IMG/VR virus record: IMGVR_UViG_3300007640_000095
Span: 1-36,737 of that record
Reading direction: 5' to 3' (one strand)
Length of the DNA: 36,737 nt
DNA from: a virus
Each line of letters opens with the position of its first letter. Position 1 is the stretch's first letter. Position numbers and translations under genes: made by a program. Below, piece by piece: positions 19,601 to 27,690 of the stretch. The notes below the pieces were generated by a model that did not search any database, was not told the origin of the DNA, and worked only from the letters and a program-made list of their open reading frames with translations.

Positions 19601-22600
19601 TACTCAAGCAATCCAGCGCATGTATCAGCACGATATACGGCTGGAATAGTACGACAACGACCAATTCCACTTGTTATGCGTATGCCGCATCAAACTGCAC
19701 GCTACACTGACCATAAAACAAGTACACCTTACTTTACAACTTATTTGATATACGGGCCGGGTCAATCATTCCCATTCAATGAAACGGCTACTGGAACGCT
19801 TGGTGAAACTGAACCCCATCCCGGTTATGTTGTAACAACAGGAAATAGTTGGAGTAAAGTTCCATCGGGTGAATTTTTACCAAATGAAATTAAAAATCCC
19901 GATGGAGAATATGGCCCTCCAAGCACTACATATCAATCTCGTACTCAACGCTTCCATTGGCGAACAACATTGAATTGGTCGCCACCTCAAGGTATTCCAA
20001 ACATCGGTGACGATTCGGGTACAACATACGGTATGGCACAACGCCCCGAACATGGTTATCATTACGGCGACCATTTTGGAACAATCCTTACGATTAACAC
20101 AAACAATGAAGGTGAATTTGCTAAAGCACATCCATATCGTCATTGTGCTGTATCATACTACGGTATAGCATCAAGTGCTGATATGATGTTTCACATGGAT
20201 GGAGGTTATCTTCCCGGTGGTAACTGGCTTGATAATCAAATAGCATTCAATCCCAAAATGGAAAAAAGCAACTATACAGTTGTTAAGCATAACAATGATG
20301 TTCAGCCTACTGCTTTCCGTGTTTCCGGCCCTCTTGCTACATCTATCTTAGATGGTTTGTTAGGTGAAACAGCCGATGACTTTGACCGTGAAATCATCGC
20401 AATTGATGCTACACGGTGTCAAAATGGTGAAGAGTTAGCGACTATCATCGGCCAAGCCATTAATGAAAATCCCGGTAAAGGCGCACTCAAGGCAATGGGT
20501 GGTACATTCATGCCAAGTATGGGTAATGCAATGCGTCAAGACCGATATGGATGGGTTGAATTATCATTCAGTTCATATTCCTACGGTGGTTCACTTTCAG
20601 ATTTAGCAACTTCACCTACATCACCTGCATATGTTGAAGCCATACTTGGAAGCGGTAACAAGCAAACTCAGTTAGAACAATTACCTGCAAGTGGTTGGAT
20701 TCGTACCGATAATGGCCGTACACCAAGCGGTAGTGGTGGTGCATTTGCACCATATCATTCTCGTGAAGTGTATGAAAGTGGAGGTACATGGTATGTGCGA
20801 TTTTGGCTTGCACCAAATAAAATTAGTGGAATGCCTGTAGTTGAAGATGCTCAAACATGGGCTGACAAATGTGGTGGTTCTACTCTTACAGGGCCATCAC
20901 TTTCACCCGGTGCAACTAAAGTATTTGTTTGGAGTAAGGCTGGTGTACACTATTACAACAACTACAATGATTCAACACGCAACCATATGACTCATGTACA
21001 CTTTAGTGGTGTCGTTGATGCAATTGACCGTACACGCCCTGTAGGTGCTGTAGGATGGGCTGGTGAGCGTTATTCATATCTTAACTCACTCAAAGTAGGT
21101 AGTGAAGGATATGGTGCTGGACTTGGTGCTTGGCATCCAATGTTGGGCTTTTCACCATATGGTTCAGCCTCAAGTTTCATGAGTACATTTAGTCATTTAC
21201 CTCATTTTACTCCAATGAAAAACAGCCCCGAATCCATGTCACCATTGACTGGTCGTTCTAATTCCGATACCATATTGACAACTCCGTACACTTGGACTTA
21301 CGATACATACACAGCCGCCGCTTATGAAACAGCAGAAGATTCCGATTACCAAAGAGTTCCATTACACCTATCGGATGCTGATGCAGTACCACGCTCTCTT
21401 CATCATCCTCAAGGCGTATTCGCTCGTGGATTCCTTGTTATTTCATATGAGAGTGAAATGCCATTAGTAGCAAAGTATGACCGTGATGGTATTACAGCAA
21501 TGGGTGATTGGTTGGCTGTCGTATCAAAGACTGGTGATGCAGTAGCCGCAAGCACAGCAATTACATTTGCTGGTACAGCGCAATGGGATGAGCGCATACA
21601 CAGTGTAGATAGATTTGTTGCACCTGCTCATGGCGGGCCAAACATTGAGGCTTTGATTGCTTCACTTGATTTACCAACAGATGATATTCCATCAGCCGCT
21701 TTTAATTTCCACGCACCAATCATTGCTGATTCTTTATTGTTTAATGCAGAACCATGTTTTGCCAAAACTGGTGATTTATTCTTTGACTTAGATGAAAGTC
21801 CGGGCAGTTTCTTTTTAGAAGATACAACTGATATTGAGCGGAATTTAATTACTGATTATGTAACTACAAGTACGGATGCTGAATTAGACCGTTATGGTGA
21901 CGATGCAACATATTGGCTTGGTGATACTAACGCTTTCAAATTGCGACAAAATTCACCAGCAAAGAATTTCTCAGTTGAGCATATTGTTTGGAAGCGTATG
22001 GATGGTGGTAATCTTTCACTCCCTGCTGTAAATGCTCGTGGTCTTGGTGCTGTACCTTTCATTACACGAGTAAGCGGTGGAACAGCATATACGATGGGAG
22101 AAAAATTGTACGGTATCAACCGATTTTCATTTGAAACAACCAACAGTGCTATGTTCCCAATTATGCAAGCACAAGAATTAGCACACCCACAAATTGCGGC
22201 TCGCCATCCCGATGAACTACGAAATGTATTAGAAATTCCAAATGAAGAAATGCAGTTTGAAGAAATGCAAGTGCAAGATGATACAGGCCAAATTCATATC
22301 ATTGAGGGTGGCTCACCATTCGGCACAATCATTCGCACTTTCAATTCGGTATCGGACAGAAGTGCCGAAGGATTAGCACCAGCCATCGCTGGTAGTGGTG
22401 TAGAGCCTAACCTCAAAGTACGCTTACCCGACCCCGATACTATTCCCGGCAATCTCATTATTCGTAGCGGATTTGACCGATTACAAGCCTACCAAAATGA
22501 AACAATGGGTACAGGCGGTATGATGCGGTCAATTTCAAGTAACAGCATCAGCCATTTATTTACTGATGAAACAAAAGGGCCACGCCTTAATGGAACATTT

Positions 22601-25600
22601 AGCGACCACAATTGGGAACATATTAGTCAAAATGCTACAGGCGAAGCATTCCCCGATTCAACTTACAAGGGTTGGAAGTCTGCTACTGGTAACGCACCAT
22701 TAGAAACATCTTACGAGTTACATGACCGTACTCTCTTCTTCCACATTACCAAGAATGGCAATACACACAGTCACCGATACCCTACATATTACACTCATGC
22801 TAACGGTATTACAAACAATGACCTCACGGCTGTATCATACAGTGGTACAACATTAACAGTGAGTGGTACAGTTGATGCATCGTTATACGACGAATCTATT
22901 CGTGATGGGCGTAAGTTCTTGCGTTTGTATAACCCAACAACCGACAGGGGTGGTGTAGCCTCATTTACTGGTATTAGTGGTTCAACATTCACTGGTTGTG
23001 TAGGAGATGCCGACTTTGCTGATTTAATTACTGGTGATATTTCATCATTCAAAGTTGTACCATCATACTACATCCCTGCTGGTAGTACACGATTCTTTGC
23101 CGCACGCAGATTGCGTGACCATGCCGAAGTAAGTGGGAACAGCCCCGATATGGCTCATACAATGTATTTCACCAATTTAGTATTAGCAGATACGCTTGGA
23201 CATGACATATACTCAATTCCTAAAATGAGTCCACTTGCTTTGCCTCGTATGGGTCATCATTTCGTCAATCCAACAATGGCTATGATGCCCGGTCATTTTG
23301 CTCATCCAGCATATCAAGGAATATACAACAAGCATCGTGCAATCCGCTCGGCTACTGTAAAGGCGCATGAAACATCACTCATGGAAAGCCAAAACTTGGA
23401 TGACCTCATGAGTGATATTTCAACTACATTAACTGATGAATTGTTTGGATATGATACAATTCACACATTTGGTGCATTAACCGCTACACCAAGTGGCCCA
23501 AGTGATATACACGGTGGCGCATTCTCCCTTATGTTTGAATCAAAGATTCGCAGTGATGGTTATGGTGTACTTGCATCGGAAGGTGAGGCTGGTGTTATCA
23601 ATGCCGCAGGTGGACATACGATTGTTCTTGAAGCCGCCGCAAATTATACGCTACGACATCACTTCCCCGACCCTGCCGAAGTTGGTGCATATCAAATCAT
23701 CATTCAACCAAACATTCACAAATCACAATTAATGGGTTTCCATCAAAACGGTGGAGATGAATTAACCAGCCAACAAGTTGCATTGGTCGTAGGTATTCGT
23801 GAGGCTGATTCAGCAACAGGTGGTCTTGGGCTTGTATTAGCAGAAGCAATATCGGCTGATGTGCGTGGCTGTGAAGTGTTTATCAATGAACTCATCCTTG
23901 ACCATGACCCCGATTTCGGTAGCCAATTTACTAACATTCCACCACTTCTATTGTATAACGCATTAGGCGTACAGGGTACAGAAAGTCCAGCCTTTACACG
24001 ACGCTCATTACCATATCATCCACAAATGTTTGCACTTGCTTCACCCGGTATGACTACGAATATACCATATTGGAGTATCGTACATAAGACAGGGCCGGAT
24101 GACTCAAACGCTGTAGGATTCCGCCATCTTAATCATCATCGTCTTGACAATTACTACGAGTTCTTGCGAGCCAGTGCTGGAAGTATCGCTTGTCAAATTA
24201 CACTTGCAGGTTATCCAAGCCTATACCCCGACCTGTATCATGAGGTGCTTGAAAACATTAGCCTCAACCCTGTTTGTACAGTTGTAAGTTGGACTTCAAC
24301 CACTGTTACTGTTGATGATGCTCGTGGATTCCCACAAGTTCCTTACTATGGAAACAAATTAGAATACACAGATAGTGATGGAGTACGACGCACGCATACC
24401 TACACCGAGCGTAGTGGATATGATGCTACGAACATGAATCAGCCAAAACAGTTCACTTTTGTTGCCAATGCAAACTTTACTGGTAATTTAACTGCTGGAA
24501 CGAAATTGCGCCTCACCCGCCCTTACGACTTCCGCCCTGCTGGTGATATTTTCAAAGATTCTTTGACGAGTATTGTAACCCGCACTTTGCCACAGACTTT
24601 GCAAGGTAGCCGTGATACGAATAGTTTGCATATGGCTGATGCATTCCTTTGTCTATGGCATCCAAATCTTGGTCGCCCTTACACTTACTATTCCGATTCT
24701 TCCCGTACATGGCTCAGTCCAGCCATTGACCAAAAACCACTCAACAGTATGCCCGAACACTTTGAAACTATACATTATCATGATGCAACATATTATGCAA
24801 GTCTTGGGCCATTTGCATTCCATCGTAAAACACCTGCGCCACCATATAAATTCAAAAATGTTTCAAGTACGGATGATAGGAAGGTATTAGCCGTTAATAC
24901 AGGAACAAAACAAATTACCACAACAGCACCAAGTGCAAGTTTAAGTAGTGGCCTCAAAATAATAATTGAAGGTATAGCATATACAGTAAATACTGATTTA
25001 TCTTCAATTATTACAGTTAATGAAGATATTACTGCTACGATTCCAATTGGTGCTACAGTATGGACTCATGGTACAGGTAGTATGGGAACTGCTAACGCAT
25101 TAGAATCTCATGGAAATCCATATGTCCTTACTAACTTTGAATCTCAAGGAGGTCAATGGGATGCGGCTGATGCAACTACGAAATCAATGCTCAACCACTT
25201 TTGGCCTTCGGGTTCTCGTGGAGGGCCATTGGTGAGCCGTCTTGACGGGTATGGGTATGTTTCAGCCGCATGGGATTATCCACGAGAATACACTTTTGAT
25301 GCCCCTGTTTGGATTGACCAAGATGATGATGGTTCATATGTAGTTTCAAGCGGTATTACAAAAACCTCCTACGATGCTATTAGCAATCCGACCCGCACTC
25401 GGCCATTTGGTTATCGTATTGGATTACGCCAACCTTACAATAAACCACAATGGGCTTTGTATGGAATGCGTGCATACCGTGAATCTGCTATTGTTGGTTC
25501 AAATACATCTGTTGGTTATCCACACGGCCCACTTGTACAAGATGAAACTCAAACATGGACTTACGCTGGTGGTAATGGGTTAAGTAATGCTACATATCCA

Positions 25601-27367
25601 AATACCCAAATTGGTATCATGGAACGCCAAACAAACTTTAGCGGTATGCTTGGTATGGATAAACCCGAATGGCAAGTCCGATACAGCGACGGAATGCGTG
25701 TCGCTCGCCCATTCGGTTGTCCTGTTCGTACTTTACGCAATGGCAATACGGTACTACGAGATTGGTGGGGCGACAGTGAAGGTAAGAGCATCGCAAAGAT
25801 TGACGAGGCTGTAGGGTATTACTTAGTTGATTGGTGGGGCAATACTCGTGGTGAGGATGTGCGTCGTCACCCTGTTCGTGGATTCGGTATTCGCCCTGCG
25901 TGGGATGCGGCTGATGTATATGAATATCTCAACACACCATACGAGCGCATATACAACGGCGGTACACCAATTGTAAATATGAAAGGTTTAGTTGATGCAT
26001 CGGGCAATCTAAGTGTGAGTGCTGGAATTACTGTACCACGCTTTGGTGGCCGCTCAAACAGCATCAATAACAACAACGCTAACATCTTGGTTGATGTATA
26101 TTTCCCAACCAATGCTCATCGTGTAGGTGATGATGGTCATGGTCGTGGATTGCGCTATCCAACGGCTTTCAATGAAGATGTTCTTACCGCACTTGATGAG
26201 CCATATCATACAACAGGTGTCGTGCTATCACATCATACGGCTGAACCTGTATTGAACGATGGATATATCCGAGCAAGAAATGATGTATTACAGCCCGATG
26301 AAGTGCCTCGTGGTATTAGCGCACGCCTTGATATTGCTGAGAATGGATTGCTCAAGCCCGAAGCAGTTGTAAGTGACCGTGTTGAAACAGTTGTAGGAGA
26401 TTCACCACACAAGGATGCAGTAAGTCGCAGTAGTCCTCGTATTGGTCTTGATACTGAAAACATAGAGGGTGTTGATGAAAACCTCATCGCAATTAACACA
26501 GAAGCACACAGCCTACACACAGACAGAAATGTAGGACAGCGTGTAATTTTACAAGGCGGATATACAGCAGGTTCGCAAACACTTGGTAATTATGACCTCA
26601 CCAGTTTGTCCTTTGCTGGACAACCTCAAGGTGGTGCAATGAAGTTATCCCATACTTCAAACTTCAATCCTCTCGGTGGTACATATCTTGCTGAAACTCG
26701 CAACTTTGTTTCACCATTAAATGATTATACATGGGGTGGCTTTGGAAGCGGTGTGATTACATCAAACCCATACGAAACGAATGTATTTGATGCATCAGCC
26801 CAACAAACTAACCTTACTGATAAGCGCATTACTTACATGATGCGACCAGTCCGTTTATTGGACAAAAATCATATTGAGATTTTTAGGCCAAACAATCAAC
26901 TTCATTCATCATCACCACAGTATGGTAGCAATTATTTCTCCGCTACTGGTGGTGGAAAATACGGTATGTACTTGTATGAAGTAAGCAATGGGCGTGCAGG
27001 TGATGGATATTATATTCGTAGCACCAATCCCGATACTAATCCACCATACGCTCCGTTGTATGTCATGGATATTTCAACCAGTGATAGCGCACCCGAAAGT
27101 ACAGGGCCAAAAATTATCGGTACAGAAGCAACTACATTTGATTCATCATTATTAGACAATGAAGTTACTCGTGTAGTTATGAGTGAAAATACACTTGAAC
27201 ATTACAGGTCGGATGCACCAAGAAGGCGTACTCATCAAGAAGGTGAAAACAAACAAGAGCGCATGGATTTCAATGTACAGCCCCGCTTTTCGCAATCTCT
27301 CCATCCAAAAGGCCATAAAGGAGATGTAACCTACAATTCAAATGACCATAGTGGTGATGCCTCATGA
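10667..27367 (+). CDS. Giant tail-associated protein (5,566 residues)
   Basis: A single uninterrupted frame of 16.7 kb coding about 600 kDa. Residues about 1-245 form a LamG/concanavalin-like beta sandwich: FFFDGVSDSVIIP, then DFVIETWVVPD, RPLYHVVAGISKSRVFLAINGEIV, and VYLGGKGGQFRGAVEAIHFS are typical strands of that fold, which binds glycans. The rest is beta-rich, Gly/Asn/Thr/Tyr/His-rich, without membrane helices or signal peptide; residues near 4107 (STFTGCV) and 4547 (VTVDDARGFP) carry a short module also seen in the adaptor protein. No HExxH or other protease motif was found. The gene lies between distal-tail and hub-like genes and overlaps the next start (ATGA), so it is probably a virion tail-tip or long fibre protein recognising host surface. 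No family recognised for the bulk. Confidence 0.75.
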   Translation: MVAIGRSSHAFFFDGVSDSVIIPQGRFTKTGVADSNGTKVMTQTLQGQGDIVSINGKTNIDFVIETWVVPDCGGIIAHREGQFTLEIGTVDTPGPAVFTVYVESNAGPSLFRLASAYDTGSRWDGIVYPQQNYGGIHDSYNRYDTGNYGDATNLNFKNRPLYHVVAGISKSRVFLAINGEIVSQQDIPPETRLARSTDQVYLGGKGGQFRGAVEAIHFSNEFDENMLVPSMAVKGKTTSALFRFEEPIDVIEETYEFTAYGSSGGTTITIPTTDAQALIARLTGKAYDSSNPTIDFTASPYSMGNYKVVDYYTNQGTPTTIAVAHTPYNLLINPGAINRNTQKPNQSPPERVRLHSINGSTGVMTVSSIHIDFINGTGGLRGVLHSRTTDVDNYFVVVGADLLIDNGTGKPYQPPHYGTQIFDKTGQMVLDESDINNHGFVYSSRMATTTDDPNNPFAVVWPSSLDTLFQVGHSGRHAYSHIIGHEYMRRYPKPTELTIDQQADGSADIVQMAYDSNTRNIDEMFTMNSLVDFYTETLEAPIARIENSSSVTAVVDNGLPASVKEMIAIGGTNFNYAPFMLKGPVPEVGDIDENNRLYHLIPETESRIALLHVPDLKTSHNLAPFVEIYYNAIDLTGASMGVATPMLMVEKTVPACSYDLGSGTRVLDVINADIANCTLYSPGGVIYLTNAISGYGSLMQESHTLIGDNTGGQESETELDYSRTPALYTPVADVNAEPASPPTAIARSHNSGVHDSVYHRVVIESLSSSQSDTILDEGAGKSTRQPTTDKSATGEFDIGPTTHSSRVFETFNIIDNVIITDEAGILGKIFIQPSNKLRSNQLSLLRYTEAGDIPNIASVLYLMSRTRIRGISKDESPESNMSTVIITATGIADSFVNENVSVIGSGSPDSHIVKEIEPNSPVVTVTLGGAGQGGVNTKPTFDPSPLMRLPGSTRRSCAVQARNVHTATTGALPYSMSVSPLNNGSPDMKSWGTICFPKKGRIYLGDGASAEYDEKTGAGFYFSQTATGVAIQTRKYLDSAGTAYDTFHEWCNATGIINQSSTGTYLTSIYIYNDGDFDNDSLAQDGSTLNDRLFQSLDTVTHDYQLGTQFASTRAMVEIPVFPQQFFDHTELGIFPGPDNSMKLHIDATYTAHTWNPTPVGRRADDIDAADKSKNSAYTYTINNKEHVSSATITKFEVVGDYFHVYVSHPKMFPDASTTGTFGGIEDIRRVRRVFVNTDDWAFYINNPAVDGYLNIPHNSAGGFHEGISDKFAFSAVVGSKIYLIDSFRNETLLPLSSDSELPSSDYEGRSPYYYDIGSMMTQGGNLDYGLRQYVSAVEFKAGPLANPHAPRTITKRAKSKIVQADDIIGGLVNLILEDSTLFPDAPFTRDTSNSPVNEQGDVMIIGEILLDTPIEVHYYGKLDSNGGKNSIQIQIPSNITYNVDEFLNTDFILKRAGHVLNGLDNPEDMKTQELQTAVFFATGDEEWTYVNTDSAGTTTTIEITNANKRFAHANTIGLNIRKGDKLFRDDGTGTDIEYIGEVLKVESNEITGGNTEVTLTANNLVTIDASDKVGIGSASIVQDDHDAVLNRSWLYPYAQGGLRNGDTVWMNMTMNNPHAIEGLFSKSRGVFNDALVWKGFNGGQGQLAERPRDSIPLENFLIGNSCLETAQNFAQHVNKTIEMNYESMGLDATQAPTIAYIDPYLSTDGHARVLLYDVAHDREFIAFHDLHMQVQSSAATPSIGYTRNIPYDGGDLKLDKYLISTNGGAPHYFTTQIDVANGFPTENRYMRSTQQSKFIESAYAHNIPNNISQDLLGSTLIDTQIKYTLENPFTLGNNPTRRGAGHGHFVHTGLYHEGTSNTHTVGDNTLPRVQQAISSVYYANQAHNLIRKEKEGDNLISALKEYRADQDPNLYSLKDSSTLFDTPDGTRVISAYLCLKGKRNITLDLADHEESRLQHLKHWSEMDFVRRMSIDLGEVGVKEGVTDIEAAAREIVRLINQGGAPNGRTHARRPSQQYPGESERLDLTRIGVRQDIVNENKDPASAHINADFAATGSTYDPAPFWYGDIAFDSHDRGSHMGYVRAHIGRVVEDINGNEGFSIIIHSTIPGASGRNFCVWLDNSKGQSSYQPQFLIGHGGRFRNFWAQPDEIMGENMHPAPMPLNKDGRPFAPVTTLREYIVQEETSEQFTSNHDIAPRTDDTTNPIGRNISAHLGGISHNSVNEESFETQSPSTALVKGLRAGKEAVARINFGGLVEAGVPGFSPIAGKYGLGRIGDIEFNKRYGETTLYGATSPTANNSYSTHINPTELAQDKIGDATLYGLRFTDHRGAGYGIRYIYREMDAPYANELTTIPSTIDEEICIYFDDRDAGQGGFTIGAHMIGAGDATGRLTPQTDMTEALWRGNQWRGMYAPSIGVDSQIKWDSSNDTITVQLESPFDTATTSFDNVADILGYLGFPKENGVIQITDPLYDAGLTVKGSLGNTVSYESRTQNSATGTHVFYGVRGASFAISHYLSSFGAAATAATSQTLPATSNNIIRGLISSCLNMTTLITDELLATVTAAAINLDNPNVIEGVSFNCRDMYAPDGRKYSEWGISEDAIKIRAHNPQRGARPLSKMFSAKVYRDLGIAAPHLEYGEYQKLSKSASGNWTVSNGGVTVNKPYSDEDIDDNHKHLGCGYIPNTVLQIRTKARGYHANTPTPILVDSYNDPVPTKRWRNNLKGIRFTGKSGDHITPALDNTAVIYTKWDGTNSIFELANSVAALLIPAGVENDTLSVSGANRDRLLSFGDKKTIFHGTLKQALGTPKQKPAVALKRLQIFIQEANEAWRGEYQAGSTLTNNGLLMIHNDGEFSGIRLYGSIESEPITYFKGGHDSNDHSVPLYFGGGFSGVVLDVNDGSKNDYSSFYTHPYSTGPTGTAGIQNANEISTAYAMVDCNALLAFFPATPFLNQHRGTINSPAFNQDSLLSPDLDLNTLTDYSSNPAHVSARYTAGIVRQRPIPLVMRMPHQTARYTDHKTSTPYFTTYLIYGPGQSFPFNETATGTLGETEPHPGYVVTTGNSWSKVPSGEFLPNEIKNPDGEYGPPSTTYQSRTQRFHWRTTLNWSPPQGIPNIGDDSGTTYGMAQRPEHGYHYGDHFGTILTINTNNEGEFAKAHPYRHCAVSYYGIASSADMMFHMDGGYLPGGNWLDNQIAFNPKMEKSNYTVVKHNNDVQPTAFRVSGPLATSILDGLLGETADDFDREIIAIDATRCQNGEELATIIGQAINENPGKGALKAMGGTFMPSMGNAMRQDRYGWVELSFSSYSYGGSLSDLATSPTSPAYVEAILGSGNKQTQLEQLPASGWIRTDNGRTPSGSGGAFAPYHSREVYESGGTWYVRFWLAPNKISGMPVVEDAQTWADKCGGSTLTGPSLSPGATKVFVWSKAGVHYYNNYNDSTRNHMTHVHFSGVVDAIDRTRPVGAVGWAGERYSYLNSLKVGSEGYGAGLGAWHPMLGFSPYGSASSFMSTFSHLPHFTPMKNSPESMSPLTGRSNSDTILTTPYTWTYDTYTAAAYETAEDSDYQRVPLHLSDADAVPRSLHHPQGVFARGFLVISYESEMPLVAKYDRDGITAMGDWLAVVSKTGDAVAASTAITFAGTAQWDERIHSVDRFVAPAHGGPNIEALIASLDLPTDDIPSAAFNFHAPIIADSLLFNAEPCFAKTGDLFFDLDESPGSFFLEDTTDIERNLITDYVTTSTDAELDRYGDDATYWLGDTNAFKLRQNSPAKNFSVEHIVWKRMDGGNLSLPAVNARGLGAVPFITRVSGGTAYTMGEKLYGINRFSFETTNSAMFPIMQAQELAHPQIAARHPDELRNVLEIPNEEMQFEEMQVQDDTGQIHIIEGGSPFGTIIRTFNSVSDRSAEGLAPAIAGSGVEPNLKVRLPDPDTIPGNLIIRSGFDRLQAYQNETMGTGGMMRSISSNSISHLFTDETKGPRLNGTFSDHNWEHISQNATGEAFPDSTYKGWKSATGNAPLETSYELHDRTLFFHITKNGNTHSHRYPTYYTHANGITNNDLTAVSYSGTTLTVSGTVDASLYDESIRDGRKFLRLYNPTTDRGGVASFTGISGSTFTGCVGDADFADLITGDISSFKVVPSYYIPAGSTRFFAARRLRDHAEVSGNSPDMAHTMYFTNLVLADTLGHDIYSIPKMSPLALPRMGHHFVNPTMAMMPGHFAHPAYQGIYNKHRAIRSATVKAHETSLMESQNLDDLMSDISTTLTDELFGYDTIHTFGALTATPSGPSDIHGGAFSLMFESKIRSDGYGVLASEGEAGVINAAGGHTIVLEAAANYTLRHHFPDPAEVGAYQIIIQPNIHKSQLMGFHQNGGDELTSQQVALVVGIREADSATGGLGLVLAEAISADVRGCEVFINELILDHDPDFGSQFTNIPPLLLYNALGVQGTESPAFTRRSLPYHPQMFALASPGMTTNIPYWSIVHKTGPDDSNAVGFRHLNHHRLDNYYEFLRASAGSIACQITLAGYPSLYPDLYHEVLENISLNPVCTVVSWTSTTVTVDDARGFPQVPYYGNKLEYTDSDGVRRTHTYTERSGYDATNMNQPKQFTFVANANFTGNLTAGTKLRLTRPYDFRPAGDIFKDSLTSIVTRTLPQTLQGSRDTNSLHMADAFLCLWHPNLGRPYTYYSDSSRTWLSPAIDQKPLNSMPEHFETIHYHDATYYASLGPFAFHRKTPAPPYKFKNVSSTDDRKVLAVNTGTKQITTTAPSASLSSGLKIIIEGIAYTVNTDLSSIITVNEDITATIPIGATVWTHGTGSMGTANALESHGNPYVLTNFESQGGQWDAADATTKSMLNHFWPSGSRGGPLVSRLDGYGYVSAAWDYPREYTFDAPVWIDQDDDGSYVVSSGITKTSYDAISNPTRTRPFGYRIGLRQPYNKPQWALYGMRAYRESAIVGSNTSVGYPHGPLVQDETQTWTYAGGNGLSNATYPNTQIGIMERQTNFSGMLGMDKPEWQVRYSDGMRVARPFGCPVRTLRNGNTVLRDWWGDSEGKSIAKIDEAVGYYLVDWWGNTRGEDVRRHPVRGFGIRPAWDAADVYEYLNTPYERIYNGGTPIVNMKGLVDASGNLSVSAGITVPRFGGRSNSINNNNANILVDVYFPTNAHRVGDDGHGRGLRYPTAFNEDVLTALDEPYHTTGVVLSHHTAEPVLNDGYIRARNDVLQPDEVPRGISARLDIAENGLLKPEAVVSDRVETVVGDSPHKDAVSRSSPRIGLDTENIEGVDENLIAINTEAHSLHTDRNVGQRVILQGGYTAGSQTLGNYDLTSLSFAGQPQGGAMKLSHTSNFNPLGGTYLAETRNFVSPLNDYTWGGFGSGVITSNPYETNVFDASAQQTNLTDKRITYMMRPVRLLDKNHIEIFRPNNQLHSSSPQYGSNYFSATGGGKYGMYLYEVSNGRAGDGYYIRSTNPDTNPPYAPLYVMDISTSDSAPESTGPKIIGTEATTFDSSLLDNEVTRVVMSENTLEHYRSDAPRRRTHQEGENKQERMDFNVQPRFSQSLHPKGHKGDVTYNSNDHSGDAS

Positions 27368-27684
27368 ATCCAATGAATGACGCATGGATGCTTCTCAAAG
27401 AAAGTAAGCGTGACCCACGCCTTGCTCGTGCTGGTGTAAGCGGTTTTAACAAACCTAAGCGCACCCCCAACCATCCTAAAAAGTCACATGTAGTTGTGGC
27501 TAAAGAAGGAAATCAAGTCAAAACAATTAGATTTGGACAACAGGGTGTAAGCGGTTCACCAAAAAAGCAAGGCGAATCATCATCATACCGTAAGCGACGA
27601 GAATCTTTCAAGGCTCGCCACGCCAAAAATATCAATCGTGGTAAAATGAGTGCCGCATATTGGGCTGATAAAGTAAAGTGGTGA
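27364..27684 (+). CDS. DUF5872-family small basic protein with AWxxLK motif
   Basis: 106 residues, ATG within an ATGA overlap with the giant gene (a second ATG is at 27373). From about residue 40 to the end it matches DUF5872 as I remember it: VKTIRFGQQGVSGSPKKQGE, then SYRKRRESFKARHAKNI and GKMSAAYWADKVKW. This family is common in marine phage and virus genomes; its function is not known. The conserved C-terminal basic block and invariant AAYWADKVKW suggest a compact nucleic-acid or protein-binding domain. The N-terminus (NDAWMLLKES, residues 5-14) is outside the family core and shares AWxxLKES with the next protein. Confidence 0.8.
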   Translation: MNPMNDAWMLLKESKRDPRLARAGVSGFNKPKRTPNHPKKSHVVVAKEGNQVKTIRFGQQGVSGSPKKQGESSSYRKRRESFKARHAKNINRGKMSAAYWADKVKW

Positions 27685-27690
27685 GGTCAT

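Noticed and set aside
10667-27367. Possible protease (HExxH) or other catalytic site in the giant protein
   Set aside because: Several HE pairs occur (HEGIS, HETSL, HEVLE, HEYMR, HEWCN) but none has the second His at the required position.
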